DNA of 41,487 bases from Desulfotignum sp. (GTDB taxonomy: Bacteria > Desulfobacterota > Desulfobacteria > Desulfobacterales > Desulfobacteraceae), in NCBI GenBank assembly GCA_011389555.1, contig JAABUD010000145.1, positions 1-41,487 of the forward strand, read 5' to 3'. The number at the start of each line of letters is the position of its first letter. Within the stretch, counting starts at the first letter, position 1. The notes beneath the pieces are model-generated. The model did no database searches. It had not been told where the DNA came from and saw only the letters and a list, made by a program, of their open reading frames with translations. The translations under genes and the position numbers were made by a program. This document shows positions 24,137 to 33,213 of this stretch, piece by piece.

Positions 24137-24985
24137 ATGGATATGATTGAACAGATCATCGCGCTGGCCCTGTTTGAAGATTCCGGACTGGGGGATATCA
24201 CTTCAGAAAGTATTCTGCCCGGACCCCGGCAGGGCCGTGGCGTGATCGCCGCCAAACAGGCGTGTGTCCTGGCGGGAACAGATGTGGCCCAAAGAACATT
24301 CCGGCGGCTGGATCCGAATGTGACCCTCCGGTTTTTTTTCCGGGACGGCGATGCCGTGTCCAGAGGGGATGAGGTGCTTTCGGTGGAAGGAGATCTGCGC
24401 TGTCTGCTCAAGGCGGAGCGGGTGGCATTGAATTTTTTGCAGCGGCTGTCCGGCATTGCCACGTTGACCCGGGAATATGTGACGGCATTGAAAGGGTCTT
24501 CGGCCCGGCTGACCGATACAAGGAAAACCACTCCGGGATGGCGGCAGCTGGAAAAAGAGGCGGTTCGGGCCGGAGGCGGCCATAATCACCGGTTCTCCCT
24601 GTATGACGGCATTCTGATCAAAGACAATCACATTGCCGTGGCCGGCAGTATCTCAGCGGCGGTTCAGGCCGTGAAAAACCGGACGTCCCATTTGATGAAA
24701 ATCGAAGTGGAGGTCTCAACCATGGATCAGGTGGACCAGGCCCTGGCAGCGGGTGCGGATGTGATCATGCTCGACAACATGTCCATGGAAGAGATGGCCG
24801 CAGCTGTGGTTCGTATCCGTGGCCAGGCCCTGGTGGAAGCTTCGGGTAATGTTTCCATCACATCCTTGAAAGACATTGCAGATACGGGCGTGGATGTCAT
24901 TTCCTGCGGGGCATTGACCCACCAGGCCCGGTCGGTTGATTTGAGCATGCGTATCTTTGAAACGTCAGACCCTCAGCGGTCGTAA
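24137..24985 (+). CDS. nadC: Nicotinate-nucleotide pyrophosphorylase (carboxylating)
   Basis: NadC (quinolinate phosphoribosyltransferase) makes nicotinate mononucleotide from quinolinate and PRPP in NAD synthesis. The 282 residues contain ALFEDSGLGDITSESI at the N-terminus, LNFLQRLSGIATLTREYV, the PRPP/quinolinate site TRKTTPGWRQLEKEAVRAGGGHNHR and KDNHIAVAG. The C-terminus has VEVSTMDQVDQAL, MLDNMS, EASGNVSITSLKDIADTGVDVISCGALTHQ, typical of the family. nadA and nadB are not in the window. The last 13 bases overlap the convergent response regulator gene. Confidence 0.96.
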   Translation: MDMIEQIIALALFEDSGLGDITSESILPGPRQGRGVIAAKQACVLAGTDVAQRTFRRLDPNVTLRFFFRDGDAVSRGDEVLSVEGDLRCLLKAERVALNFLQRLSGIATLTREYVTALKGSSARLTDTRKTTPGWRQLEKEAVRAGGGHNHRFSLYDGILIKDNHIAVAGSISAAVQAVKNRTSHLMKIEVEVSTMDQVDQALAAGADVIMLDNMSMEEMAAAVVRIRGQALVEASGNVSITSLKDIADTGVDVISCGALTHQARSVDLSMRIFETSDPQRS

Positions 24986-25872
24986 GTCAGGCAATTCCGG
25001 CCGTTTTCTTTGGATCGGTACAGGGCCTGGTCCGTGCGGCGGATAAACGAGGTGACCTCTTCACCGGGTGTGAGTTCACTGGCACCGATGCTGATGGTGA
25101 TCGATTGGTTGACTCCCGGCTCGGGCTCGAACACCGCCATGCTGATGCAATCCTTGATGCGGTGTCCCACCACACAGGCTTTTTCAAGATCGGTTTCCGG
25201 CAGCAGGACAGCGAACTCTTCTCCGCCATATCGATAGGCCGTGTCCATGGCCCGCATGCAGTCATTGATGATACGTCCGATGGCCATCAGGACCTTGTCC
25301 CCTTCCAGGTGCCCCCAGGTATCATTGTACTGCTTGAAATGGTCGATATCCAGAATCAACATGGACAGGTGGTGCCGATACCGCTCATTTCTTTCAATTT
25401 CCATTTTGATCTGCCGGAAAAACTGCCGGGAATTGAACAGTTTGGTCAATGCATCGGTGATGGCCAGCTGTTCCATTTCCTTGAGCAGCCGGTTCCGCTC
25501 CCGTTTGAGCCCTGCCTCCCGCAACACCCGTTTGATCCGCAGGTCCAGCTCTTCAAACCGGAAAGGTTTGAAAATAAAATCACTGGCGCCGGTCTTGACG
25601 GCCTCTTCATATGAATAATCCGCACTGTAACCGGTCATGACCATGACTTCCATATCAAATTTTTCTTTGATGATCCGGGTCAGCGTCAGGCCGTCCATAC
25701 CCTGCATCATGATATCGGTGAGCACCACATCCACCAGAGATGTCTCCAGTTTTTCCAGGGCGTCTTCCGCGCTGGAAACAGCGTCCACCTGATAGGAAAG
25801 AAAGGTGAGGTATTCGCTCAACGAATCTTTGACTGCGTCGTCATCATCAACAATCAGAATGGTATGTGCCAT
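24973..25872 (-). CDS. Response regulator with GGDEF domain (diguanylate cyclase)
   Basis: The protein likely makes cyclic di-GMP when phosphorylated. ATG 25872 follows GGGAGAAAAA and gives MAHTILIVDDDDAV; a longer frame exists but is not needed. Residues 1-120 are a receiver domain with acidic pocket DDDD (9-12), phospho-acceptor Asp53 (LTDIMMQ), Thr80 and Lys102 (FKPF). A helical linker leads to a GGDEF domain from about residue 137 (ITDALTKLFNSRQF). The catalytic motif is GGEEF at 216-220, and RAMD at 207-210 is an intact inhibitory I-site five residues before it. This is the WspR/PleD-like single-receiver type. No histidine kinase lies nearby. A dyad occurs in the divergent gap with lepA. 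Confidence 0.94.
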   Translation of the reverse strand: MAHTILIVDDDDAVKDSLSEYLTFLSYQVDAVSSAEDALEKLETSLVDVVLTDIMMQGMDGLTLTRIIKEKFDMEVMVMTGYSADYSYEEAVKTGASDFIFKPFRFEELDLRIKRVLREAGLKRERNRLLKEMEQLAITDALTKLFNSRQFFRQIKMEIERNERYRHHLSMLILDIDHFKQYNDTWGHLEGDKVLMAIGRIINDCMRAMDTAYRYGGEEFAVLLPETDLEKACVVGHRIKDCISMAVFEPEPGVNQSITISIGASELTPGEEVTSFIRRTDQALYRSKENGRNCLTYDR

Positions 25873-25920
25873 TTTTTCTCCCGGAACAGGGGGTTGTCGT
25901 ATGGGGTGATCTTGACACTT

Positions 25921-25947
25921 TTTCATACAATTGATACATGTATGAAA
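25921..25947. promoter_or_regulatory. Nine-pair dyad between the diguanylate cyclase gene and lepA
   Basis: TTTCATACA (25921-25929) and TGTATGAAA (25939-25947) are perfect inverted arms nine bases apart. A second perfect palindrome, ATACATGTAT, occupies 25934-25943. The location in a 130-base divergent gap suggests an operator. The controlled gene and the regulator cannot be told. Confidence 0.6.
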
Positions 25948-26002
25948 TTGAAAATGTAGCGTAAAAACAAGATATTTGTCAACTTTTTAGTTTGGAGCAC
26001 CG

Positions 26003-27805
26003 TTGAACATTCACCAGAGACAGATCCGTAATTTTTCGATCATTGCCCACATCGATCACGGCAAATCCACGCTTTCGGACCGGCTGATTCAATTGACCGG
26101 CATTGTTTCCGAGCGGGACATGAAAGAACAGATTCTAGACACCATGGACATCGAGCGGGAACGGGGCATCACCATCAAATCCCAGACCGTGTCTTTGCCC
26201 TACACCGCGGAAGACGGTACCGAGTACCTGTTGAATCTCATTGACACGCCCGGACACGTGGATTTTTCCTATGAAGTCTCCCGGGCGTTGAAATCCTGTG
26301 AAGGGGCGTTGATCATCGTGGACGCCACCCAGGGGGTGGAGGCACAGACACTGGCCAACCTGTACCTGGCCATGGAACATGACCTGACCATTATTCCGGT
26401 GATCAATAAAATCGATCTGCCGTCCGCGGAAATCGAATGGGTGAAAGACCAGACCGAGGAAGATCTGGGTCTGGACGGTGAAAACGCCCTGCTGGTTTCC
26501 GCCAAGACCGGGCAGGGGGTGGACCGGTTGTTTCCGGCCATTGTGGCGGAAATCCCACCGCCAGCCGTGGACAAGGGAAACCGGTTCAAAGCCCTGATTT
26601 TTGATTCTCATTATGACACGTTCCGGGGAACCATTGTACATTTCCGGATATTTGACGGGACCATCCAAAAAGGGGATACTATTTTGTTCATGCAAAATGA
26701 TTCCCAATACAAGGTGGAGGAAGTGGGGCTGTTCCAGATCCAGCGGATTCCCCAGAAAAGCCTGTATGGCGGCCAGGTGGGGTATCTTATCGCCGGGATC
26801 AAAAATATTTCCGATGTCAAGATCGGGGATACCGTCACCATGGCGGACCGGCCCTGTGCAAAAGCGGTGGGTGGATTCCGGGAGCCGACACCCGTGGTGT
26901 TCTCCTCCATGTATCCGGTGGCATCCGATGAGTACGAAGAGTTGACCGAAGCACTGGAACGGCTCAAGCTCAACGATGCGGCCCTGATTTATGAAAAGGA
27001 CAGTTCCGCGGCATTGGGTTTCGGTTACCGGTGCGGGTTTCTGGGTCTGCTTCACCTGGAGGTGGTACAGGAGCGCCTGGAGCGGGAATATGATATCTCC
27101 CTGATTCTGACCTCCCCCTCGGTGCAGTATGAAATCACCACCACGGACGGCGAGGTTCATATTATCGACAACCCGGCCAATTATCCGGATCCAGCGGAAA
27201 TTATCCGGATCCGGGAACCCTTTATCAAGGCCACCATTATCGTACCGGACCGGTATATGGGAAATGTCATGCAGGTGTGTCATGAATTCAGAGGGGTGAG
27301 CACCACCTATCAATATCTGACTTCCAGCCGCATGGAAATGAAGTTTGAACTGCCCCTGGCCGAAGTGGTGTATGAATTCTACGACCGGCTCAAATCGGTG
27401 ACCCAGGGATACGGGTCCTTTGATTATGAAATTGCCGGATACCAGGAGACCGATCTGGTGAAGCTGGATTTTCTCATCAATGGCGAGCGGGTGGATGCCC
27501 TTTCGATTCTGATTCACAGAGACAAGGCCGAAGCCCGGGCCAGATCGGCCTGTAAAAAACTGCGGGAGGAAATTCCCCGGCAACAGTTCAAGATCCCCAT
27601 CCAGGGAGCCATCGGCGGCAAAATCATCGCCCGGGAAACCGTTTCCGCGTTCCGCAAGGATGTCACGGCCAAATGTTATGGCGGAGATATCTCCCGGAAA
27701 CGCAAACTACTGGAAAAACAGAAAAAAGGTAAAAAACGCATGAAAATGGTGGGGTCGGTGGAGATTCCTCAGTCCGCGTTTCTGTCGGTGCTCAAGACAG
27801 AGTAG
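26003..27805 (+). CDS. lepA: Elongation factor 4 (LepA), TTG start
   Basis: LepA is a ribosome-associated translational GTPase. The start is TTG at 26003, with TTTGGAG ending 6 bases upstream, giving MNIHQRQIRNFSIIAHIDHGKST. The 600-residue protein has G1 AHIDHGKST, the switch I block ERERGITIKSQTV, G3 DTPGHVDF and G4 NKID. The LepA-specific C-terminal domain appears as KCYGGDISRKRKLLEKQKKGKKRMKM and ends VEIPQSAFLSVLK. It stands alone in the + direction. The last 14 bases overlap the convergent peptidase gene. Confidence 0.97.
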   Translation: MNIHQRQIRNFSIIAHIDHGKSTLSDRLIQLTGIVSERDMKEQILDTMDIERERGITIKSQTVSLPYTAEDGTEYLLNLIDTPGHVDFSYEVSRALKSCEGALIIVDATQGVEAQTLANLYLAMEHDLTIIPVINKIDLPSAEIEWVKDQTEEDLGLDGENALLVSAKTGQGVDRLFPAIVAEIPPPAVDKGNRFKALIFDSHYDTFRGTIVHFRIFDGTIQKGDTILFMQNDSQYKVEEVGLFQIQRIPQKSLYGGQVGYLIAGIKNISDVKIGDTVTMADRPCAKAVGGFREPTPVVFSSMYPVASDEYEELTEALERLKLNDAALIYEKDSSAALGFGYRCGFLGLLHLEVVQERLEREYDISLILTSPSVQYEITTTDGEVHIIDNPANYPDPAEIIRIREPFIKATIIVPDRYMGNVMQVCHEFRGVSTTYQYLTSSRMEMKFELPLAEVVYEFYDRLKSVTQGYGSFDYEIAGYQETDLVKLDFLINGERVDALSILIHRDKAEARARSACKKLREEIPRQQFKIPIQGAIGGKIIARETVSAFRKDVTAKCYGGDISRKRKLLEKQKKGKKRMKMVGSVEIPQSAFLSVLKTE

Positions 27806-28967
27806 GGGGCTGACACCGGGTCAGAATATCGGCAAACAGCAGGGTCCGGTCCACCAGGCTCTGCTTGAGGATATATTCTTCCGGGCTGTGATCGTTTCCG
27901 CCGATGGGCCCCAGCCCGTCAATGACCGGAATCCCGGCCAGAGCGATGATGTTGGCATCGGAAACGCCCTGTCGCTGTTCCGGGGCAACCGGCACTCCCA
28001 GCTGCCTTCCCATGGTTTCGATTTCTGCGAACAGGGCCCGGACGGCCGGGGTCTCGGGCATGGCCGGCCGCTGGGAAATTCGGGTCATTGTGGTGCGGGT
28101 CCGGGAAAGGACAGGATTTGCCGTGATCGGCTCCAGGGCAGCTGCCAGCCGGGTTTTGTCCGCATCGGTGGAGAATCGAAAATCCACGGCTGCCCGGGCA
28201 TGCGGGGCAACCGTGTTGGGTCCGATGCCGCCGGTCACCATTCCCACATTGGCGCACACGCCTTGATCCGGCCGGTGCAGCGCTTCGATGGCAATGGTTT
28301 TGTGGGCCAGTTCCAGGACGGCACTGGCTTTTTCCAGACCGGCAAACGCAGCATGGCCGGCTTCGCCCTCCACATCGATTTGAACCGACAGGTTGCCTTT
28401 CCGGGCCACCACAATCTCTCCCAATCGCCCCCCTTCCTCCAGCACAAACCCCATACCGCTTTCCCGGGCCAGATCCAGGATCAATTGCCGGGATGAAGGG
28501 GAACCGATCTCTTCATCGGAATTGAACACGAACACGATGGGGGGGATATCGGGACACCCGGTCTCGATCAAGGCTTTGAGGGCAGAGATCCCCACCACCA
28601 GCCCGCCTTTCATGTCAGCGGTGCCCGGTCCGAAGCATCGGATCTCGTCTTCAAAATAGGTGGTGAAATCGGTATCCGCCGGAAACACGGTATCCATGTG
28701 CCCGGTGATGAGCACCGGTTTTTTTTCCGGGGCCGTGCCGGGATACCGTGCCACCAGGTGGTTGCCGTAATCGGTCTGAACAAGGGTTTGACAAAGAAAA
28801 CCCATGGCTTCCATTTCCACCCGGATCACCTGGCAGACGCGATCCACCCCTGGTTTGTTCCGGGTTCCGCTCTGAATGGTGACCAGGTTTGCCAGCAGTC
28901 TGTACATTTCGAAAGCGTGACGGGTCAGCCAGGCGTTGACAGGGTGACGGTTTCTTTTCGGATGCAT
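27792..28967 (-). CDS. M20-family zinc metallopeptidase (ArgE/DapE/CPG2 group)
   Basis: The 391-residue enzyme hydrolyses an amide bond of an N-acyl amino acid or a small peptide. GHMDTVFP near residue 86 provides the first zinc His and the Asp beside it. GTADMKGG holds the bridging Asp. NSDEEIGS holds the catalytic Glu and a zinc Glu. A dimerisation-type insert follows (VEGEAGHAAF to about residue 300). GPIGGNDHSPEEYI near the end carries the last zinc His. The segment order is closest to glutamate carboxypeptidase (CPG2)-like M20A proteins. ArgE would fit arginine biosynthesis elsewhere in the window, but the gene is not linked to it and the exact substrate is unknown. The start at 28967 has a weak ribosome site; ATG at 28907 is an alternative. 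Confidence 0.88.
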   Translation of the reverse strand: MHPKRNRHPVNAWLTRHAFEMYRLLANLVTIQSGTRNKPGVDRVCQVIRVEMEAMGFLCQTLVQTDYGNHLVARYPGTAPEKKPVLITGHMDTVFPADTDFTTYFEDEIRCFGPGTADMKGGLVVGISALKALIETGCPDIPPIVFVFNSDEEIGSPSSRQLILDLARESGMGFVLEEGGRLGEIVVARKGNLSVQIDVEGEAGHAAFAGLEKASAVLELAHKTIAIEALHRPDQGVCANVGMVTGGIGPNTVAPHARAAVDFRFSTDADKTRLAAALEPITANPVLSRTRTTMTRISQRPAMPETPAVRALFAEIETMGRQLGVPVAPEQRQGVSDANIIALAGIPVIDGLGPIGGNDHSPEEYILKQSLVDRTLLFADILTRCQPPTLS

Positions 28968-29096
28968 TGGGGTTTGCCTTCCATTTCTAAATTGGATCGG
29001 TTCACAAAAAATCGACTCAGATCCTGCCGCATTTCAGCCGGACAATCAAGATCTTTCCTGCAAACCCCTTTTATTTTGGGTGTAGATGAGGTAAAC

Positions 29097-29141
29097 AAAA
29101 CCTGTCAAGGTGATCTTGACAATATACTTGTTACAGGTTTT
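29097..29141. promoter_or_regulatory. Nested inverted repeats upstream of the enoyl-CoA hydratase gene
   Basis: The outer arms are AAAACCTGT (29097-29105) and ACAGGTTTT (29133-29141), a perfect nine-pair dyad. The inner arms are TGTCAAG (29103-29109) and CTTGACA (29115-29121), a perfect seven-pair dyad whose right arm contains a consensus -35 (TTGACA). They lie 14 bases before the ribosome site, in the divergent gap with the M20 gene. A repressor site over the promoter is likely, although I see no convincing -10. Confidence 0.6.
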
Positions 29142-29163
29142 ACACAAAAGGAGAATGATCTCA

Positions 29164-29931
29164 ATGGAGTATGAAACAATTTTGGTGGATATCCGGAATC
29201 ACGTCGGGGTGATCCGGTTGAACCGGCCAAAAGTGCTCAATGCCATGAATCGGCAGTTGTGGACGGAAATGATGGATGCGCTGGAGGCGTTGGGACAGAA
29301 TGACCAGGTCAAAGCGTTGGTTATCACCGGAGAAGGCCGGGCGTTTTCCACGGGTGCGGATTTGAAGGATTCCAAAGGACGGACCATCGAAGCCTATCGC
29401 CAGTATCTGGAATCTCTCCAGGAAGCGTCCCGGAAAATTTTGCGGTTTGAAAAACCCACCATTGCCGCCATCAACGGATATGCCCTGGGATCCGGGTATG
29501 AGCTGGCCCTGGCATGTGATATTCGCATAGCCGCGGCGGAAGCCTTGATCGGATCTCCCGAGGCAAAAGTCACCTCTTCGGTCACGGGCGGGGCATTCCG
29601 CCTGGTTCAGGACCTGGTGGGCCCGGGCAAGGCCAAGGAACTGCTGTTCACCGCTGAAAATATCACCGGCGAAGAGGCCTGTCGTATCGGGCTGGTGAAT
29701 AAATCCGTGCCTCTGGAACAGCTCATGGAGGATGCCTTTGCCATGGCGGATAAGATCTCTGCCAATTCCGCATTTTCGTTGAAACTCATCAAAAAGGGAC
29801 TGGCCATGGCCGCTGGTGAGGTCAGCCTGGAAGCCTTGATGGATTATGAGATTGAAGCCTGCCTGGCCTGTGTGTCCACCAAGGAACGCCAGACATCGTT
29901 GGATGAATTTGCCCAGCGCAAAAAGCAATAA
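29164..29931 (+). CDS. Enoyl-CoA hydratase/isomerase family protein
   Basis: This crotonase-fold enzyme acts on acyl-CoA thioesters in the cytoplasm. ATG 29164 lies 10 bases after AAAGGAG and starts MEYETILVDIRNHVGVIRLNRPKVLNAMN. The 255-residue protein has GRAFSTGADLKD and the oxyanion-hole segment INGYALGSGYELALACDIRIAA. The two acid residues of true hydratases appear to be present: Glu in IGSPEAKV and Glu in GKAKELLFT. That favours hydration of an enoyl-CoA over an isomerase-only role. It lies 12 bases before the ADP-forming acyl-CoA synthetase gene and is surely in one operon with it. The physiological substrate is not visible. Confidence 0.88.
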   Translation: MEYETILVDIRNHVGVIRLNRPKVLNAMNRQLWTEMMDALEALGQNDQVKALVITGEGRAFSTGADLKDSKGRTIEAYRQYLESLQEASRKILRFEKPTIAAINGYALGSGYELALACDIRIAAAEALIGSPEAKVTSSVTGGAFRLVQDLVGPGKAKELLFTAENITGEEACRIGLVNKSVPLEQLMEDAFAMADKISANSAFSLKLIKKGLAMAAGEVSLEALMDYEIEACLACVSTKERQTSLDEFAQRKKQ

Positions 29932-29943
29932 AGGAAGGTATCC

Positions 29944-32076
29944 ATGCTGGAACATGTGTTGAATGCAAGATCCGTTGCCATTATCGGGGCATCCCGGAAC
30001 AAGACCAAGCGGGGATACCAGGCCATCAAGACCCTTCTGGCCGACGGGTTCGAAGGGGAGATCTACCCGGTGAATCCGAAAGAAGACATTATTCTGGGGC
30101 TGAAATGCTTCAAGGATATCACCGATATTCCGGACAAGGTGGACCTGGCCCTGATCACCACACCGGCCGGAACCATTCCCAACATTCTCGACAGCTGCGG
30201 CGCCAAGGGCGTGGCCGGTGCCGTGATCATCGCCGGCGGATTCCGTGAGCTGGGAGAAAAGGGACGTATCCTGGAGCAAAAGATGGTGGAAGCGGCAAAG
30301 AGAAATCAGGTCCGGCTCATCGGTCCCAACACCTCGGGCATGATCAACCTGAAAACCCGCCTGAACCTGGTGGGGATCCAGAACGCGCCCCAGGGCAGTA
30401 TCGCGCTGTTGTGCCAGAGCGGGAATATGGCCCTGACCCTGATCACCGAGGCCACAATCCGCAAGCACGGGGGATTCACCTATTATGTGGGCGTGGGCAA
30501 TGAGTCGGATATCAAGTTTCATGAATATCTGGCGTTTTTCAGAAATGATCCGGACACCAAAGCCATTCTCATGTATGTGGAAGGCATGAGCCAGGGCCGG
30601 GAATTTTTGCAGGAAGCCTACAATACCAGTATTGAAAAGCCCATTATCCTGCTCAAAAGCGGCCGGTCCGACAAGGGACGTAAATCCGCCGGATCTCACA
30701 CCGGGTCTCTGGCGGGTATGGGTCAGGTGGCCAAAGCCGCGTATGAACGGGCCGGGATTGTCGTGATCGAAAACTCGGATGAGCTGTTTCCCGTGGCGGA
30801 AACCCTGTCCAGTCAGCCGCCGGTGAAAAACAACGCCATTGCCGTGCTGGCGGATGGGGGCGGGCATGCCACCATTGCTGCGGATCTGTTGACGGATTAC
30901 GGCATCGAACTGGCGGATCTGTCGGAAAAAACCAGAGAAAGCCTGAAAAAAATTCTGCCGGAGGCGGCGTCCGTGGCCAATCCCGTGGATGTGGCCGGCG
31001 GCACGGATGCCGATCCCAGCATCTTTGCCGACTGTGCCAAGATCCTGCTCAAGGATCCGGCCGTGGGCGGCCTGCTCATCGTGGGGCTGTTCGGCGGGTA
31101 CGGCATCCGGTTTGAAAAAAGCCTGGCCATCGGTGAAGAACAGGCAGCCCACCGCTTAGGGGCCATGGGAAAAAAGCGCACCAAACCCATTTTTGTGCAT
31201 TCCCTTTACAGTGCGTATGATTCTCATGCCCTGGATCTGCTGCGGCACTATGACATCCCGGTGCATGATTCTCTGGATATTGCCTGCAAAAGCATGGCCT
31301 GTTTGTGCACCTATGGCAATTACCTGAAGACCTACCATGCCAAGACCAACTTTGTGCTCAACTGGAGGGAAAAAGCCAGACCGGAAGGAAGTGCCATCAT
31401 CCAGGCAGCCCTGGCCGAAGGCCGCAACGTGTTGCTGGAGCATGAAGCCAAACAGCTCATCAAGCTCCATGGCGCCTCCACATCCGTGGGCGGACTGGCA
31501 AAAACCGCTGAAGAAGCCGTTCAGATCGCAAAGGGAATCGAGGGCAATGTGGTCATGAAAATCGTGTCCCCGGACATTCTTCACAAAAGTGACGCCAACG
31601 GGGTGATGCTCAATATCAAGGATGACTCACAGGTGACGGCGGCATTTGACATCATCATGGAAAACGCCCGCATTTACGAAGCCAATGCAGATGTCAGAGG
31701 TGTGCTGGTGGCACCCATGGCGGCCAAGGGTCTGGAGATCATCATCGGCACGAAAATCGATGAACAGTTCGGACCCGTGATCATGTACGGCCTGGGCGGT
31801 ATCATGGTGGAGATCATGAAGGATGTGACCTTCTGGGTGCTGCCGGTATCCCCGGCATCGTGCAAGAAAATGATCGAAGACACCCGGTCATCGGTCATCC
31901 TGAGCGGGATCCGGGGACAGAAAGGGTATGACAAGAAAGCGTTGCGCAAGCTGCTGGGCATCTGTTCGGAACTGGTGGAGTCCTATCCGGAAATTCAGGA
32001 AATGGATCTGAATCCGGTTCTTTTGTATGAGCAGGGCCTGGATGTGGTGGATGCCCGGATCATCCTGAAAAAATAG
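29944..32076 (+). CDS. ADP-forming acyl-CoA synthetase (acetate-CoA ligase, NDP-forming family), fused alpha-beta
   Basis: The enzyme links an organic acid, CoA and ATP, or runs in reverse to make ATP. The 710-residue protein has a CoA-binding domain first (SVAIIGASRNKTKRGYQA and VIIAGGFRELGEKG). A succinyl-CoA ligase-like domain follows with LIGPNTSGMI, QSGNMA and SAGSHTGSLAG, in which His252 would be the phosphorylated residue. From about residue 498 comes an ATP-grasp domain (EHEAKQLIKLHGA, VVMKIVSPDILHKSD, GLGGIMVEIMKDV, EMDLNPVLL). Alpha and beta parts are fused in one chain. AAGGAAGG precedes the ATG. It is coupled by position to the enoyl-CoA hydratase and followed by the TRAP genes, so a specific acid taken up from outside is a plausible substrate. 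Confidence 0.9.
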   Translation: MLEHVLNARSVAIIGASRNKTKRGYQAIKTLLADGFEGEIYPVNPKEDIILGLKCFKDITDIPDKVDLALITTPAGTIPNILDSCGAKGVAGAVIIAGGFRELGEKGRILEQKMVEAAKRNQVRLIGPNTSGMINLKTRLNLVGIQNAPQGSIALLCQSGNMALTLITEATIRKHGGFTYYVGVGNESDIKFHEYLAFFRNDPDTKAILMYVEGMSQGREFLQEAYNTSIEKPIILLKSGRSDKGRKSAGSHTGSLAGMGQVAKAAYERAGIVVIENSDELFPVAETLSSQPPVKNNAIAVLADGGGHATIAADLLTDYGIELADLSEKTRESLKKILPEAASVANPVDVAGGTDADPSIFADCAKILLKDPAVGGLLIVGLFGGYGIRFEKSLAIGEEQAAHRLGAMGKKRTKPIFVHSLYSAYDSHALDLLRHYDIPVHDSLDIACKSMACLCTYGNYLKTYHAKTNFVLNWREKARPEGSAIIQAALAEGRNVLLEHEAKQLIKLHGASTSVGGLAKTAEEAVQIAKGIEGNVVMKIVSPDILHKSDANGVMLNIKDDSQVTAAFDIIMENARIYEANADVRGVLVAPMAAKGLEIIIGTKIDEQFGPVIMYGLGGIMVEIMKDVTFWVLPVSPASCKKMIEDTRSSVILSGIRGQKGYDKKALRKLLGICSELVESYPEIQEMDLNPVLLYEQGLDVVDARIILKK

Positions 32077-32077
32077 G

Positions 32078-32106
32078 TTTACAAAAACGGATCGAGGCGG
32101 TAAATT
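32078..32106 (+). promoter_or_regulatory. Promoter of the TAXI-TRAP operon
   Basis: TTTACA at 32078-32083, a 17-base spacer and TAAATT at 32101-32106 start one base after the acyl-CoA synthetase stop. The predicted transcript would have a leader of about 95 bases carrying a hairpin. This would let the transporter be expressed separately from the two upstream genes. Confidence 0.6.
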
Positions 32107-32138
32107 CTTACAGGAACGAAAGTCCGATCAGGTGAACA

Positions 32139-32173
32139 CGTCAGGGTGCGCGACACTGTTTCGCACCCTGACG
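32139..32173 (+). promoter_or_regulatory. Twelve-pair hairpin in the TRAP operon leader
   Basis: CGTCAGGGTGCG (32139-32150) and CGCACCCTGACG (32162-32173) are perfect inverted arms around 11 bases. No T run follows directly. It lies 33 bases before the ATG of the binding protein. It may end transcripts from upstream, stabilise the leader or act as an operator. Confidence 0.65.
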
Positions 32174-32206
32174 ACAATTCTAATCAAATGATTTATGGAG
32201 GTTTAG

Positions 32207-33187
32207 ATGAAGAAATTACTGGTATTGGCAATCACGGCATTTTTCGGCATGGTACTGTTCTTTGGATCCGCCCCGGTTCAGGCGGATCAGACCTTTGTCA
32301 CCATCGGGACCGGCGGGGTCACCGGGGTTTACTATCCCACCGGCGGTGCCATCGCCCGTCTGGTGAACAAGGACAGAAAAGTGCATGGGATCCGCTGCTC
32401 CGTGGAAAGCACGGGCGGCTCAGTCTACAACCTGAACACCATCCGGGCCGGTGAGCTGGATATGGCCGTGGCCCAGTCCGACTGGCAGTACCATGCCTAT
32501 CACGGTACCAAAGACACCCCGTTTGAAGCCTCCGGTCCGGACAAGGATCTGCGGGCCGTGTTTTCCGTGCATCCCGAACCCTTTACCGTGGTGGCCAGAA
32601 AAGATTCCGGTATCAAGACGTTTGCCGACCTGAAAGGCAAACGGGTCAATGTGGGAAATCCCGGTTCCGGACAGCGGGGTACCATGGAAGTGGTCATGGA
32701 GGCTCTGGGGTGGACCATGGATGATTTCAGGCTGGCCTCCGAGCTGAAGCCGGCGGAACAGTCCGCAGCCCTGTGCGACAACAAAATCGATGCCATCATC
32801 TACACCGTGGGCCATCCGTCCGGCTCCATCCAGGAAGCCACCACCTCCTGTGACTCCATCCTGGTGCCTGTGGAAGGCCCGGCCATTGACAAACTGGTGG
32901 CGGATAACGACTATTACCGGAAAGCCACCATTCCCGGGGGCATGTACCGGGGGACGGATACCGACACCACGACATTCGGTGTGGGTGCCACCTTTGTTTC
33001 TTCGGCAAAAGTGCCAGAAAACGTGATCTATCATGTGGTCAAGGCGGTATTTGAAAATTTTGACGACTTCAAGAAACTGCACCCGGCATTCGAGGTGCTC
33101 AAAAAAGAAGAAATGGTCAAAGACGGCTTGTCAGCCCCGCTGCATGACGGTGCGGCCAAATACTACAAAGAAGCCGGCCTGATGTAG
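32207..33187 (+). CDS. TAXI-family TRAP transporter solute-binding protein
   Basis: This periplasmic receptor delivers a solute to a TRAP permease. TATGGAGG precedes the ATG. A signal peptide with a long hydrophobic core ([17 protein letters not shown]) is likely cut after VQA26. The mature protein starts [28 protein letters not shown], the TAXI hallmark, and continues with [25 protein letters not shown] and [13 protein letters not shown]. Length 326 is normal. TAXI receptors are paired with one fused permease, which follows here after a terminator-like hairpin. Known TAXI systems are mostly uncharacterised; organic acid transport is an inference from the neighbours. Confidence 0.94.
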   Translation: MKKLLVLAITAFFGMVLFFGSAPVQADQTFVTIGTGGVTGVYYPTGGAIARLVNKDRKVHGIRCSVESTGGSVYNLNTIRAGELDMAVAQSDWQYHAYHGTKDTPFEASGPDKDLRAVFSVHPEPFTVVARKDSGIKTFADLKGKRVNVGNPGSGQRGTMEVVMEALGWTMDDFRLASELKPAEQSAALCDNKIDAIIYTVGHPSGSIQEATTSCDSILVPVEGPAIDKLVADNDYYRKATIPGGMYRGTDTDTTTFGVGATFVSSAKVPENVIYHVVKAVFENFDDFKKLHPAFEVLKKEEMVKDGLSAPLHDGAAKYYKEAGLM

Positions 33188-33213
33188 TTTTTTTTATCAG
33201 ACTGAACCATATA

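Noticed and set aside
26135-27583. 482-codon - strand frame opposite lepA
   Set aside because: It mirrors lepA codon bias and has no domain, signal or start context; lepA is certain.
29161-31152. 663-codon - strand frame across the hydratase and acyl-CoA synthetase genes
   Set aside because: It spans two certain genes and their gap, has low-complexity composition and no recognisable motif.
32146-32454. Small + strand frame overlapping the TAXI receptor start
   Set aside because: Out of frame with a clear receptor gene that has its own ribosome site and signal peptide.
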